Assembly: GCA_020740775.1 (NCBI GenBank)
Contig: JAHEWK010000015.1
Coordinates: 372,001 to 436,000, forward strand
From: Ilyonectria destructans
Lineage: Eukaryota; Ascomycota; Sordariomycetes; Hypocreales; Nectriaceae
Direction of reading: 5' to 3'
DNA: 64,000 nt
Part shown: piece by piece, positions 34,384-46,723 of the stretch
Layout: every line of letters begins with the position of its first letter
Numbering within the stretch: the first letter of the stretch is position 1
Program-made: the position numbers and the translations under genes
The notes under the pieces: model-generated
Databases searched by the model: none
Seen by the model: the letters and a program-made list of their open reading frames with translations, nothing else
What the model was told of the DNA's origin: nothing

Positions 34384-37300
34384 GGCGGATGTATTATATC
34401 TTTCCCACGTCAGGGGACGGGATGGGGATGTGCTGGCTTGGGCTTGGCTGACTAGACCTGGGCTTGCAAGAGCGACCAGGGTGTGCGCTGGATTAAATTG
34501 AACAGGGCGAAGACGCAGCACGGGTCTGCAGGTGGCTGAGGCTTAGTCCGTGTTGGTTGCAGGAAGACTGGGCTGAAGGTGGTTTTTCAACGATGGAAGA
34601 TTGAAGGGTCCTGGTTTTGGGTCCTTTGGGTCCAGTGGGAACGGCGTGTATTTAAGGCGTGCAGCGTCAGACGGCTCTAGGGGCGTGTTTGCTGGCGTGG
34701 AGCTTGAAGCTTGGGGGTTGAGGTGTTGGATGTTGATTCAAGTAAAGGTGAAGGGAGGAGAGATGTGGAAAAGGGGGTGCGGCCTAGAAGAGTGTCTGGT
34801 TTTGTTTTGTGCTGGTGCTGAGGAGCGAGAGCCAGATCGACGACGAGTACAAGAGGACGGAGTAGGGATCAGCAGCGGTCGTGTCTTAAGGCCAGGGCAC
34901 GCCCGCCCAGCCAAAAGGCCCAGGCTGGGGGATGCGAATGTGGGATGGGCGATGGCTTGCGCGGGTCGCATGCACCTTGGCATGCACCTTGGCGGAGAGG
35001 GCGGAGGCCGAAGACGAAGCGTGGGCGTGCGAATGCAAGATGCGCCAAGGAGGGCGTGTGGTGATGAAGCGTCTTGGCGCGGGCGGGCGTGTGTGCTGGA
35101 GCTCCAATGCAACGTCGAGATGTACGCCAGGCGAAGGCCGTCTCTCCCGTCTCCGTCTCCGCCTCCGTTTCGAAGGGCTTGCGTACCACGTATGCATCTA
35201 TGCGGAATTGGACCCGGCGTGGGCTGGTCACCAGGAGTCACCAAGCCAAGTCATCAAGCCAAGTCACCAGGAGTGCTCGTAGTCAGCCCCGTCAGCCCGT
35301 TGCTCAGCGCACTTGACATTTCATCCGCTCCCCGGATGAGTCTGCTGCTGGGTCGGCCAGGTTGTTGGGAAACGCACTTCTACTGGAGTCCCCATTCTAC
35401 TGGAAGCGCCCGGCTGTTTCGGCGGCGTGGTTTCGGGCCCGGCACTCTATCGCTGACGACGAGAAAGAAGGGCCGGACATAACGCGCGCATCACGTTGCC
35501 GACCGCCGCTGCAGGTTGCTCCGGACACTACGAACTATGCTCTCTGGACGGGCTTCTCGGGGCGAGCCCTGTTGACCGCTAACGACAAGCTTTCTACGGG
35601 TTGCTGCGAGCTTTGTTGTTGCGCCGGGTCCCCCGTGTCCGCCGGACGGGAACCTTCCTGCTGCGGCGAGCTTCAGCAAATTGTTGTCCTGTGGCTTGGA
35701 CCTGTTGCGTTGGCCCTTTGTTGGCGAGGTTGGCGAGGTGAGTCGACGGGGGTGCCGCCTTTGGACAAGGCCAGAAGAAGAAAGACGGAATTGAACCAAA
35801 GGCTGGGACTGGACAGGAAAGGGCAGCGCAGCGGCGCAGGGATGACGGACATGTCGGCGTCTGAGCATGGGAACTCTTCAGGCTTGGCACTTCCAGGCGC
35901 CGAACCATGTCCGAGGCCGAAAGCCTTTTTCTCGCAGAAAGTCGGCGAGTTTGCGGCCGCGCCTCTGAGCAACGTCGTCGTCAATGATCTGAGCCGTCCA
36001 ACCCGGGCAGTTTAGTGTCATCTGCCTCCCGCGGCGAAAGCAGCCATCGTGACATCGTGACATCCTGTCACCCGTCCTGTCAAGCACGCAGATTGGCGGG
36101 ATCGTAGATGTGCGTGATGGGGGCTTGGAACCTGGGTGCATGTTTCACGCCAACCACGACCAACGACATTGTCCCAAAAGGCTGTCGCAGCTCGATGTCT
36201 CGCCTTTGTGATTGACAGTCGGCCAAATTCCCACTCGTCGAGGCTGTGCGGAGCCCGCGAATGGAAATACACGCAGTACGTCCAGCCCAACGGTACGGCA
36301 ACCTTCTTTCTCTCCCGGTTTGGCGGTGCTGTACTCCGGAAAACACCAACGCGTCCCCCGGGGCTTTGAATGCGCCCTGGGAGCCTGAAAGCCTCAATGT
36401 CACTGTCGCCACAGGGGTCGCAGCAGGCAACTTCCCTGCTGGCTAAAGTGCAAGACGGGGCCCGACGGGGCCTGACGGGCGGATGCTGCCCGGCTTCTCG
36501 GGACGGACCTTTCAATGCAACGCCGGCCCACGGACATTCGGTGTCGTGAAAGATTTTTGGTGATTTGGGCTTGGGCTTTGGTGGTTGGACCCTTTGCGAT
36601 CAGGCGCTGACAATTAACGAGCCTGGACCCTGTCTTGTTTATTGTTGATGAGCGCCTGAACCGTTGGGCTGGGTTTTCAACAGAGTGCTCTGTGCTCTGA
36701 AATCGCCCTGTATAGTGCGTAGCAGTGAGGTACCTAAAGTAATACGTAGGAGCATATAATCGGCTGCCTACGATGCATGCGCGTCCGCCACAGCACGGCA
36801 TTGAAAGAAGACATTGAAAACAGGTGCCATCAGCCACTGGAACACTATGTATTCACCGCATAAATGGCCAACATGAAATCAATAGCTCCGGGACATTGAA
36901 AATCACCATTCTGAGCTAATGCCCAATAGCTACGCGACATTTGGGCGAGCTCCGGGTGGGTTCGAGGTTTGTTGGCATTGAATTTCTTTTACTCAACCTA
37001 GACGCTTAGACGGACGACGAATCCAAAGTTTGATAATTGCACGGCCGTGGCTGTTCAAGGGATGACTCACCGCGCCCTGCTGACCCTGACAGCCCGGCCA
37101 GGCACACCAACGGAGGGCCGCGATTGTTGCATATTCGGTGAGTAGAAGCGGGCTTATGCGCTGAGCGGGGCCTCAGAACGGAGTTGTCGGGGGTACGGAG
37201 AAGCGAGGCGCAGATACGGAGAGGCATGCGAAATGGAAGGCTGGACGGACAAAACGGGCTGGACAGGGCCCCGTTTCCCGTCATTTGGCTGGCGCCCTGT

Positions 37301-40008
37301 GATTGGTCTTTAAACTGCTGCCTTTGGTAGCATGCTGCTGGCTGGCTGTTTACTGCGCCTAGCCACTCACTGACCGACGCCTAGAAACCAGGTTCCAGGC
37401 AGCTCCAGCTGTCCAAGGGCCCATCCGCCCAGGCCCCTTGTTTTGTTCGGCGGTTTGAGGTTTAAGACCAGCGCCCGAAGCGGCCTAGCCCCATCGGCGA
37501 CTCCTTGATGACCCTGCCAATTTCCGACACTCAGCTCCCCGGAATAGCAGCTCGCTTCCCACCTGCAAACCTGGGTGGTGGATGATATGATGACAGCAGC
37601 CAGCAGCCATTATTAGCCAGCGAAGCCACTGTATTCTACACCCTCAGTTTGTTACCGTGGGTGCTCGTTGGTGCGACGGGCCCCTCATCTATCCCCAACG
37701 TGCTGCACAGTCGCAGAAAGCTTGTGGCGATAAGTTATGGATTTGGACACGAAGTGCCTATTTTGGTTTGATGCCGCGACGCCGTCAGCACTCAGCCTTT
37801 CCCTTACTGCAGCTGCACCGTCCCGAAAGAAACGAAACCCCTTGGTGTTTTGGACATATCTGGATATTCCATGGAATTTTCGTGGAATGGCCAGGATGGC
37901 CAGGATGGCCAGATGTAACCCTGCCAATCTGTCCCCCCCCTCCCCCCGCCTTGAACTCCCCGGCTCTCGCGCTGCAGAGTCCGGTTTTGTGCCCGACATT
38001 GACGTCTACGACTCTTGCTCACCGGCCCTTTGTCCCACCTGGGTCGCCCTGGCTATCTACAAGATCTCAATCGATGCAGCCGCTCTGCCAATTAATTCAA
38101 GACTGCGGACATCCGCTGCCATCATCTCACGTCATGCTCTCCGTTCCACTGGCCAAGGCCATGGTTGCGCAGTTGTCTGCAGCAGTAGAGTGTTTCAACG
38201 GGCGACAACCAGAATTCCCGCTGTCTCATGTCTGTTGTCATCAGATGAGACCATCGTCATCCTCGTCTGCTCATCGCTGCGGTGTCGCATTCTCGATCTG
38301 GATCTGAAGCCATGATGCAATCGTCCACAAGCAACAACCGAAAGCCGTCTTATCGCTGTTCCAACCGAGCGCTCATCCCAACCCTTCTGGGAATCCCCTA
38401 ACATCGCAGGCCCCTCAGATAAACGCATCCCACGTGCCGGTCCGTTTCGCTGCGCCGGTTCGCGCGTGTCTGTGGCTCATCCATCTGGGATCGTCCAACT
38501 TCTCCGGAGTGATCGTCCGCGCGGACTCTTGGCCTAAGCAGCTGCTGGTACGCATGTCTGAACTTAGTGATACGCGTACTCCGTCGCAGAGAAATAGAGT
38601 GGACGGTACCGATGAGCAGCGCGAACGGTGGGGTCCCAGGGATTTCGATTGACAGATGTGACAGAAAGTCTTGTTTGATGTTCGTCTCGTCTGGAGTCTT
38701 AGCATCGACTGGTATGATTTGTCTCAATCTCGATTGGCCGTCGATGCCTCGATGGTTTACGTCACCAAACCGTTTTAAACTGGTGCCAAGCAGCTTCCGT
38801 CCTATGACACCGGTCAGACGCTCGCTGGCTTCACAAGCTAGCCCTAGTGTACTGGGATGGCTCTCATTGCACACACCCTTTCTACATCGAACTAATAATC
38901 TGCCTCTGTCGTCCCTGAAGCTCTTTGACGCATCGAGGATCCATTGTAGCGTCTCGACTGCTAGTCCGTGAGTCAAAACTCTCCTCCAGGCGACATGATT
39001 GAATATTTTAATCGAGATCAACGCCACGACAGCCAGATCCACCTGCCAAACTTTCGATGCTGGTCGAGGTCAGGCACATGCGCAGAATGCTGCCCTGTTA
39101 TTTGGGCGCTGTGCGGTGAGAGAGATTCGCCACGCGATGGCCAGGCGGCTCTTCTTGTTTCATCTCCACGATGCTGCAATCCAGTTCCAGGTCCCACCGG
39201 AGCCGAGTCCGGGCGAGAACTTTCCAGGAACAAATCCATTCCATCAGGTCACCGACAGAGATCCTCTTTGGGTTGTGATGTACATCATATTAACGGTGTC
39301 TGGTCTGGTGAGGCTTGGCTTGAGATGCCGCGTCCCCGACGACGGATGTGACGGGACGGAGTACCTTGGCCGACTGCGCACTTCGTCTTGTCACATCAGG
39401 AAGCCAAGCGGCCTTTTCGGCGCAGCGACACACGGAATTTTCCCTCGCTCGCTCGCCGACCCGACGACTCCGGCCATTGAACACCCGAAGGCTATTATCC
39501 CCCGCCATCAGGGTCGGAAGGTCTAGACTTCCAGCGGCCGCTTCTTGGCAGGGCCTTCCATCTCGTCGGCCGAGCGAGCACTCTCCTAGCCAATGGCCGT
39601 GACGGCGCCAAAGCATCAGCCCAACCCTCCACGGCCTTGTCCCTATCAAGACCCGCACGACCCTGAAATCCTCTGCCTTATTAATGTGCGAAGCTGTGCC
39701 AAGCGGCCTAGCACGTCACGAGGGACCAACTGCAAAGGGAGATGGTTCCTGTAGGCGCTTTACAAATGCTGCTGCAAACTGCAGCCAAGCTGACCATGTC
39801 ATGATTACATGCTGACAAACGTGGCCTTGGCGCAGAATCACTACGTTGCTGTGCCGCCTCAGTGGTAATCGTATCCTTTCTCGGTCCCTCGGTCCCTCGA
39901 TCCCTCAGCCCTCCAGAATTTAGCTCACGCTCGCCAAAGTTGAATGTCACTCCTGGCCCCGCCTGGGAAGCTAGAACGATCCGTGACCCGCAGACGAACG
40001 TCTAGAAA
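34384..40008. other. Gene-poor region, 5.6 kb
   Basis: I found no gene that I can support. A minus-strand frame at 38398-39042 is open for 214 codons but has no ATG start and no motif. Short local duplications occur: GCATGCACCTTG twice near 34968-34991, and CCAGGATGGCCAGGATGG near 37890-37910. Confidence 0.4.
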
Positions 40009-41153
40009 ATGCCTGACATTTATTGTGACCTTGGCGAAACCGTTGCACGGATTTACATCTGGTCAGAGAGTCAGCGCCCCCAATTTGGATGGGACAATAC
40101 GATTTTGTCTAGATGCGCGACCCCTATTCGGGGCCTAACTCAATCGAGGCCCAGTTTGCCTGCTACAACGGATCTAGTTACGTTTCTTGGCGGGTTTGGT
40201 CTAGATGAGGTTTCGAGATTCTTGGTCAGGGCGGACGTTGGCTGCGATGGAGATTGTTCCTCCGTCGAGCCAAGGAGATATCCGGTCCCCACCTTCTCCC
40301 CTGTGTCAGATTATCTGCACTCACACGTGTTCTAGAGACTAGCTGGGGCTGGGTGCTTCTAGAAGGGTTTCGCCCGCTTCGGAAGGGCAGCAGTCCCAGG
40401 AACGGCTTCGAGATCATTCCCCCAATCGCGACGTCGAACGCGTAACGTCAAGCTCTTCACGCCGTCCAGCTCAATGTCAAACGGACTCACAACTCCACCT
40501 AGACCCCAGCTTGAAAGAGCCATTGGGGACGGTCAATGCGCATAGCTTTGTTGATGGTCCCGTACGTGCGCGTATGGGCTGATATTGCACATTGACTTTT
40601 ACTCCAGATCGATCTAATAGAGACTCGCATGTGTCGAGAATGTGGCACCATGGTCTGAGATTCGGAGGTCGCCTTCATACCACTCCAGTTCTATGGTTCT
40701 ATTTGCGGACGAGATGAACAAAGCTAACTTACTCCCTTGACGATCTTCCTGTCGCGGCCTCGGACTACGGAGCTATGCAACGTGACATTAACAAGAATGC
40801 CCTAAACGGCAAGGGGTCAAAGATAGAAATAACCATTCCAAGCTCAGCGGCCCTAGACAACCTTCGTATGCATATGCCGTCTGGGACGTGCGGCGACGGG
40901 TAATTATCGTCTTCGACCCTATCGTTTTAGGGCCTAGGACACTTTGGTTGATTTTCGCAGAGATACGACAAGGGTCAAAGCTGGGAAATGGCCAGAAGAG
41001 GTATTAGCATGTGATAAGCATGATGACCAAAAGAGATTTCCCCTTTATCAGCGCGTTGTAGAAGAGGGTATGGCAAAACGCGTGGTAGTGGGTTGCTTAT
41101 CCTTCAAAGCTGATCATCTCACACCGACAGCGAAAATGGAACAAAACGTCTGA
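40009..41153 (+). pseudogene. Frame-disrupted coding relic, family unknown
   Basis: Five consecutive protein-like segments follow each other on the plus strand but jump frame or hit stops. The first, 40009-40335, has WDNTILSRC and GFGLDEVSRFLVRADVG. The second, about 40317-40445 in another frame, has ETSWGWVLLEGFRPLRKGSS. The third, 40441-40533 in the first frame, has TTPPRPQLERAIGDGQC. The fourth, about 40727-40900, has SLDDLPVAASDYGAMQRDIN. The fifth, 40944-41153, has PLYQRVVEEGMAKRVVVGCL. Each segment begins close to where the previous one breaks, as expected for one ancestral gene with several indels and nonsense changes. I cannot name the family. The ends of the relic are approximate. 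Confidence 0.5.
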
Positions 41154-43459
41154 AGGGCTACTCACACCCTCATTCAGATCTCAATAAGCGCAGTCTAAGA
41201 CGTCGCCCAGAAAGGAACTCCCAACATGACCGTATTTCGTATTTCTTATCCAGACCCCGGTGTGTGCAGCCTCGTTTCTGCCGGGGGCCTACATCAGCGA
41301 AGTGCATGACCTTCCAGAAGTCATGCTTGGCGTGCAATATTGCGCAGTGGCGCTTCGCAACCGTTCGGTCTCGCGCTCGCACACTGATCAACCCCCCTTG
41401 TCGACGCGCAACGGCACCTCCAGTACGACGCACGAAGCACGACGGACGGAGTACGCGCCGCGCACCACCTACGCTTGGCCTTGGCCGTTGCAGCGCCTCG
41501 CTGGACTGGACTGTGCGCGCGCCCTTCTCCGTCCCCTGCGACCTAACCCTCGACTCAGTTGCAGGCGCCTGGGAACCCCGGGAAGCCTGGGAACGCCTCG
41601 GGAATACCAAAGCAGGCCCTGGAGGTTCTGTTGGTTACGGGGCGACACGGGCCAAGGGTCCAGACCACTGCCGCATGTCCGCGTGCCCTGAGCCACAGCG
41701 CTGTGAAGGTCTTGGCGGCCCAGGCAACAAACGGGACGCCTTCGGCTTATTCTGCACGGCGCCAGCCAGACTGGGGGTTGGGAAATGGGACTCTGGTCTG
41801 GCGCTGGCTTTCATTGTGGCTTGTTCGGTGGCGGGCCGTTGGACGGGTCTAGACTCGCCGGCCTGCCCATTGCTCGGCCGCCGGACAGCTTCTGGCTCCG
41901 GTCTGGAGTTGGCAAGCCGCTCGGCTGCGGCGGATCTGGTCGCGACGGGTGTTGGGGGGCTATTTTGAGAGCTCGACGAACGGGCTAGCTGGTGATCATG
42001 TTAGAGGCGGTCGGGGTGGTCGAGGCCTGGGGCCGTGGCTTGTCAAAGGGTCCCGTTCTTCTTCCGCAAACCGACTGCATGTTCGGCATGGGACTCTATG
42101 TCGGCAAGGGCATCGGTGCCGCTTCGTATTGGACAGGTGGAACGTCCGGGAGAAGGGGTTCGACATATTGCTGATATGTAGGCTGTCCGCGCTCAGTCAC
42201 GAGCCCGCTGGACGACTCGTGACCGTAGCCCCAATGTCTCTGCGGGCCAGCCTCTTGCAGCCTGGGGGTGTGTCGACCACGGAGAGCATGGCCCCGCGGG
42301 CCGGGTGACCACGGAGTTGCAAAGGCAGACAATGTCCGCCGTCGTACGAAGTAGAGTTGGTGTGCAATGGCTTACCACCCGGGATAACTCGGCAGCTTCC
42401 ATCCATTGTTCCTCTGCTTCATGCAGTCGAACGCTCGACCCTGTGCCTGAGAGCGAGCATGCCGCTGCGTGACACTGCAGAGTCGCAATACTGCACCTGA
42501 CCCCTTGTTCTCACTGAGTTACATCCACCAGAGAGTGCCATTTCCGGTTCGCTTTCATGGCGAGGATTCGGAGCTGTCAGATCTAGCATTACTAATGCGA
42601 AGGTGGCTGATAATTCTACCACGTATGATACTATCAGAACATGTGGTTTCCGCGTTAGACCAAGGTCGCATTTGATGTGTCGTATGGATGTGATGAACCA
42701 GACTATCAGCATCCGCAATGAGGTTATCAAGACAAGCACAGAGAGATAATACCATATTAGTCAATGTAATGGAGTATCTTAGCTAAAGACAGTATGGATC
42801 GACACAGTTCACTCCCTTCTACCTCTCTGGTTGGCTCCGTTGTCAATAGCCGACGTGATGCCGTCTGTCAGCCCATAGTTGCCATGTTATGGTTCAGCAC
42901 AACGGTAACATCAACTCCTTATCTTCGACCATGGTAGAGCTCCACCCCAGGAATTACAGTTCTCTTTGTTGACGATAGCAAAAAATAGCGGTAAGTCAAT
43001 TGAACTCGAGACCGAGACATCTTGCAGTACGGGCATATGGTACATTGCAGTGTGCAGGCGCTTACCCTAGAGCTTGGTATATCCGAAATTTATATCACTT
43101 ATATTATCGCCACTGCACAGTACGAGGCTTTAAGCGCACAAAAAAAACAGAGCTTCTGGTATATATCACCGGAATCATAATTTTTCTGCTTAAAAAGGAT
43201 AATTTCTCTTGGCTGTTTTTTGTCGCTTGCTTTCCAGTTTCATTAAACCTAAATGCGGATACCTTCAGACCGCCATTTGACTAGAGCGGGGTATTACTTG
43301 GCTACTTTAAGGGTGACGTGGACATAAGTTATTGCGTTACGAACGACAGTTCAATCTTCATGAACTGAAACTTCGAATTGGAATGCTTCTAGCTCCGCCT
43401 TAACACCCGCCCCCCCCTTTCAAACATATCAAAAACTCGCCCTCGCTTGGCTCAACACA
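41154..43459. other. Region without a supported gene
   Basis: GC-rich shadows lie at 41.2-42.4 kb, then an AT-rich stretch to 43.4 kb that includes the promoter of the beta-trefoil-like gene. The 234-codon frame at 41264-41968 has no ATG and is Arg/Gly/Ala-rich without motifs. Confidence 0.4.
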
Positions 43460-43990
43460 ATGAGCAAAGACTTGGAGTTTTGCGACACCATGTCCACGGT
43501 ATCAACAGCTGATGGCGACGGCCGCAACACACCAACTCCATCTACCATCACTGAGGGTGGTTACGACACAATTATGACCGAGGCGGTGCCCGGCCCTGAC
43601 GAGGTATTCGTCATTCGGAACCGAGAAAACGGAATGGCCATTACTCTTGTCGACGGACAGTTGCAGCTGTGCGAAGGCCTCACCCCCCCTGGAGGGTCTC
43701 ACTGGCGATGCGTGGAGAAGGAGGGATGGCTGGGGTTCCGCAACTGCGTATCGGGGACCTACATCGGTCACGACGGGGGAAAAAAATTCGTCGCAAGGGT
43801 CAGTCATCACTATCCCCACGAGTACTTCTGCGTGCGGCCACATCCGCAGAAGGGGGGATACGAACTCTTGATGAGACACGGGAATGAGCTGTGGAGGATG
43901 AATGTGGGGAGTGATGGAAAATCGTTGGTGGAAACAAAGGACGACGGAGTTACCTGGGATTTCTTCAAGACTCAACTACCAATTGTTTAG
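43460..43990 (+). CDS. Small beta-trefoil/fascin-like protein, function unknown
   Basis: This is a single exon of 176 aa. About 40 polar residues precede a compact all-beta region. The repeat-like strands include DEVFVIRNRENGMAITLVDG, GSHWRCVEKEGWLGFRNCVS and GYELLMRHGNELWRMNVGSD. The regular spacing of GWLGFRN and YELLM..G..LW motifs is that of beta-trefoil proteins of the fascin or actin-crosslinking type found in many fungi. There is no signal peptide, so it is probably cytosolic. The binding partner is unknown. The gene lies tail to tail with the N-acetyltransferase gene, with only about 34 bp between stop codons. The fold assignment is inference. Confidence 0.6.
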   Translation: MSKDLEFCDTMSTVSTADGDGRNTPTPSTITEGGYDTIMTEAVPGPDEVFVIRNRENGMAITLVDGQLQLCEGLTPPGGSHWRCVEKEGWLGFRNCVSGTYIGHDGGKKFVARVSHHYPHEYFCVRPHPQKGGYELLMRHGNELWRMNVGSDGKSLVETKDDGVTWDFFKTQLPIV

Positions 43991-44024
43991 GTTGCTGTTG
44001 ACTTTGGACACTTCCTACCATGAT

Positions 44025-45019
44025 CTATCGGAGTTCAGAAAAGTAACCTTGGATGCCCTGCCTTTCATCCGCTTCTAGCACAATGGAAAAGTACTTCTTT
44101 AATGCCTCTACCCGTTCCGCTTCTGACTTGCATTCCGTAACGACCTGAGTCCTGCCGCCTAGGTTTTCCTTTACCACACCGTTAACGAGCATCCGCTTGC
44201 CGTAGATCTCGTATTCGTTCTTGTTACCTTCGCCATCCTTTAGCCTCCGAAGAAACTTGATGACCAGCATGTTGAATCTCTGATGGCTGTTGGGATGCGC
44301 CCCGATCCAAAAGTTGACGACGCCCCAATCCAATGCGTAGAACTCGATCCCTGGGAAGGAGTAGAACGAATTCCAGTCTCTGTCGACGCCGTTTCGGTAT
44401 TGGTAGATCCATAGCTTTGTATCTTCAGTTCGATGCACCTGGTGAGGGATCCAGTCGCGGACTAATCGGATTTGCTGGGTTCCTAGGTTCTGATGGACCA
44501 AGCCGTCGACAAGAGGCATTGGAAACAATGCGCCATCACCCCCGAATGCAACGTCAGCATGGTATTTGCTACCGTCGGGGAAAGTAATTATGTTGACGAT
44601 GTGGTTCCTGTGGAAAAGTTGGTACTATATTCTTAAGCTGGATAAATGGAAACTCACCAGCCGGGATAGTCTCCTCGTGGAACGCCCTCAAGCCTCCCCC
44701 GAGTCCTAACACCCGCAGTATAAGCATCGAAGCCGATGGCCCGGAGAATGTGGTTGTAGAGGATGGCGATTTCCATACAAAATCCGCCTCGACCCCGGTT
44801 ATCTGTTACAATCTTTCGGAAGAGATGTTGTGGGTGTAGCTCAATCTTATGAGCGGCATTGTAGTGAAGTGAAAGGTTCTCATATGGAAGCGTTGATAGG
44901 GTGTGCACATGTAATGCCTTTAATAGACTCAACGAAGGCGGTTCATGGTGGAGGCGCTCAGGTAAACCGATGTGAGTAAGAAACTGTTGGAGCTGTTCCA
45001 AACTGTAAGCGGATGCCAT
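44025..45019 (-). CDS. Arylamine N-acetyltransferase (NAT)
   Basis: There are two exons (45019-44658 and 44607-44025) and a 50-bp intron at 44608-44657 (GTGAGT..CCACAG). The product is 314 aa. It transfers acetyl or another short acyl group from CoA to arylamines. The catalytic triad is visible: Cys in RGRGGFCMEIAILYNH (C81), His in GWNHIVNIITF (H123) and Asp in YHADVAFGGDG (D139). The N-terminal PYENLSLHY segment is also typical. In plant-associated fungi NAT homologues detoxify aminophenols derived from benzoxazolinones and other aromatic amines. Whether this one does so cannot be told from sequence. ATG 45019 is the first ATG. A frame open to 45088 has only a GTG. A second acetyltransferase gene follows upstream in the same orientation. 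Confidence 0.93.
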
Positions 45020-45644
45020 TTGGACAGCAATTGAGACTGAGTTTTGCCCCAAAACAAACAGGACCAGCCAGTCTCGTCGTGAAGCCACACTTTAAGGATC
45101 CTTTGCCAACTAATATGACTCAGGCTCGCGACTGACGTGTTCCGATTTGGCCCGACCATTCTCGCGCTTATTTGTGATGTCGCAATTTGAGCTAAAAAAG
45201 GCGAGCTGCTTGACATGCTAGAAACCTGAAAATCAGAAAAGACAACTGGAAAATTTAATTAGAGAATTTAGAGTGAGTTTCATGGAACCTCCATTGATTG
45301 ATATTCTAAGGTTGACTTGTAAATATGACGGGGATGCTAGAAGGAACAGACCGTTATAAGACGCGAGGATACGTGGCTGATCCTGATGATTTAGAATCAA
45401 GATCCAAGTGGAATTTTTTCATTATATTTCTACACACGTATGTCATGTTGAGTGATCAGTGAATATTTTTGGGTCCTTCGCCTTCTTTAATTGTCTCTTT
45501 TTCTGCTTGGTAGTCGTTTCTAGCACTATTTTATGGTAGATTTTATAGAGATCTATCATCTAGACCAGCCTGGTAGCGCCATTCGTATTATAGACATGTA
45601 GTAATGGTTCCACGTAGTCAATCGGGATTAAGCCCGTGATTGCC
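45020..45644. other. Intergenic region between the two acetyltransferase genes
   Basis: This is AT-rich and 625 bp long. It is the promoter of the NAT gene and the 3' flank of the GNAT gene. I see no other feature. Confidence 0.6.
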
Positions 45645-46466
45645 TTACGCGGATGCGGCAGAAGAGGGGGAAAACTCGTAGGCCTGATATCCGGTTAATA
45701 ACCAATAAGCCGTGTAAAAACAGAGAATGCGAACATACCAGATCGTACCACGTAGCTCCAGCATAGGCCGACTCACTCTTGCCGAAGTTTGTGAATCCGA
45801 GGCTTTCGTAGTAAGGGACGAGGGTATCATGCGCCAAGAGTGAAATCCTGTCTGCTTGGCCGGCCTCCTTCATGCGAGTGATGTAAGACCTCATTATAGC
45901 CTTGCCTAGGCCAGAATTTTGGTAACCTGGAGAGACAGCGAGCGCGTGCTGCGCGATGGTTCTGCCGTTTGGGTCATGACCCAGCTCAGACCCAGCTTGA
46001 GGATTGGTCTTCCACGCGCTGGGCATCTCCATATCCTTATCTCTCACAACCCGGCTAGCCGACTTCGTAGCCAGAGTGTGAGCAACGAGTTTGGCATCCT
46101 CAGATACCGGCGCCTCCGCAAGGTAGGGAATGTTATCCGGTAGTTTGACGGGCAGACTGAGTTCTCCTCGGAGGAAGAGCCCAAAACAAATCTCTGGGAA
46201 CGTAGACAACCGGTATTCAATCTGCACCTTCAAGTCAGTCTGGACCATTGAAAGTCTGTGAAAAGAAGAGAAGGTCGTGATAGAAAAGGCGAGTGAAATC
46301 AAACAAGCTAGTGGTGTATTTGATTCATGGTCGAGTCGTTGACAAGCTTTGAGGGGGAACAAACCTTCTCACGAGACGCTGCCTCCTCTGGCGGGAAAGC
46401 TGTAGTCTCAACAGTTACGCACTGGTCCAGATCACGGACCGACAGAGGTCGAATGTAGGCTTCCAT
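45645..46466 (-). CDS. GNAT acetyltransferase, arylalkylamine/polyamine (Paa1-like) type
   Basis: There are three exons: 46466-46365, 46221-45739 and 45683-45645. The introns are 143 bp (46222-46364) and 55 bp (45684-45738). The product is 207 aa. The acetyl-CoA loop HALAVSPGYQNSGLGKAIM (Q-x-x-G-x-G) and the closing LVPYYESLGFTNFG strand are those of the arylalkylamine N-acetyltransferase branch, which includes yeast Paa1. The N-terminus has the expected RPLSVRDLDQCVTVETTAFP and EEAASREK. Splicing the last intron gives the usual ending WYDLAYEF. Skipping it would give a longer, unrelated tail. The likely substrates are monoamines or polyamines. It sits directly upstream of NAT in the same orientation. 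Confidence 0.85.
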
Positions 46467-46723
46467 GGCGCTGAATGAATATTGATGTCCAAGTTTGAAA
46501 GAGTGAAAAGGATCGAGGAAGATAGATTTGGTTTGCGGGGGATTCTGGGAAATGTGGGGCAACAAGTTGAGTGGGGGCCTGTCAGCTCAAAGGCGTATTG
46601 AAGGGCGTATTGTAGGGCGTGTTTTAGGCACTAGAAAGCATCGATGCGTCTGGTAAGTCAACATGTTAGTGATCAATCGCCGGGCTCTGACATATTATAA
46701 TCGGCCAGCTGGTCTCGAACGAT

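Noticed and set aside
34601..35482. 293-codon frame on the plus strand upstream of the 91-aa gene
   Set aside because: Lies in the probable promoter of the minus-strand gene. Arg/Gly/Ser-rich, no motif, and overlapped by other open frames.
38398..39042. 214-codon open frame on the minus strand
   Set aside because: It starts at GTG with no usable ATG and has no motif. A plus-strand frame of similar quality overlaps it.
41264..41968. 234-codon open frame on the plus strand
   Set aside because: No ATG start. Composition is Arg/Gly/Ala/Pro-rich as expected for a GC-rich shadow, and no domain is seen.
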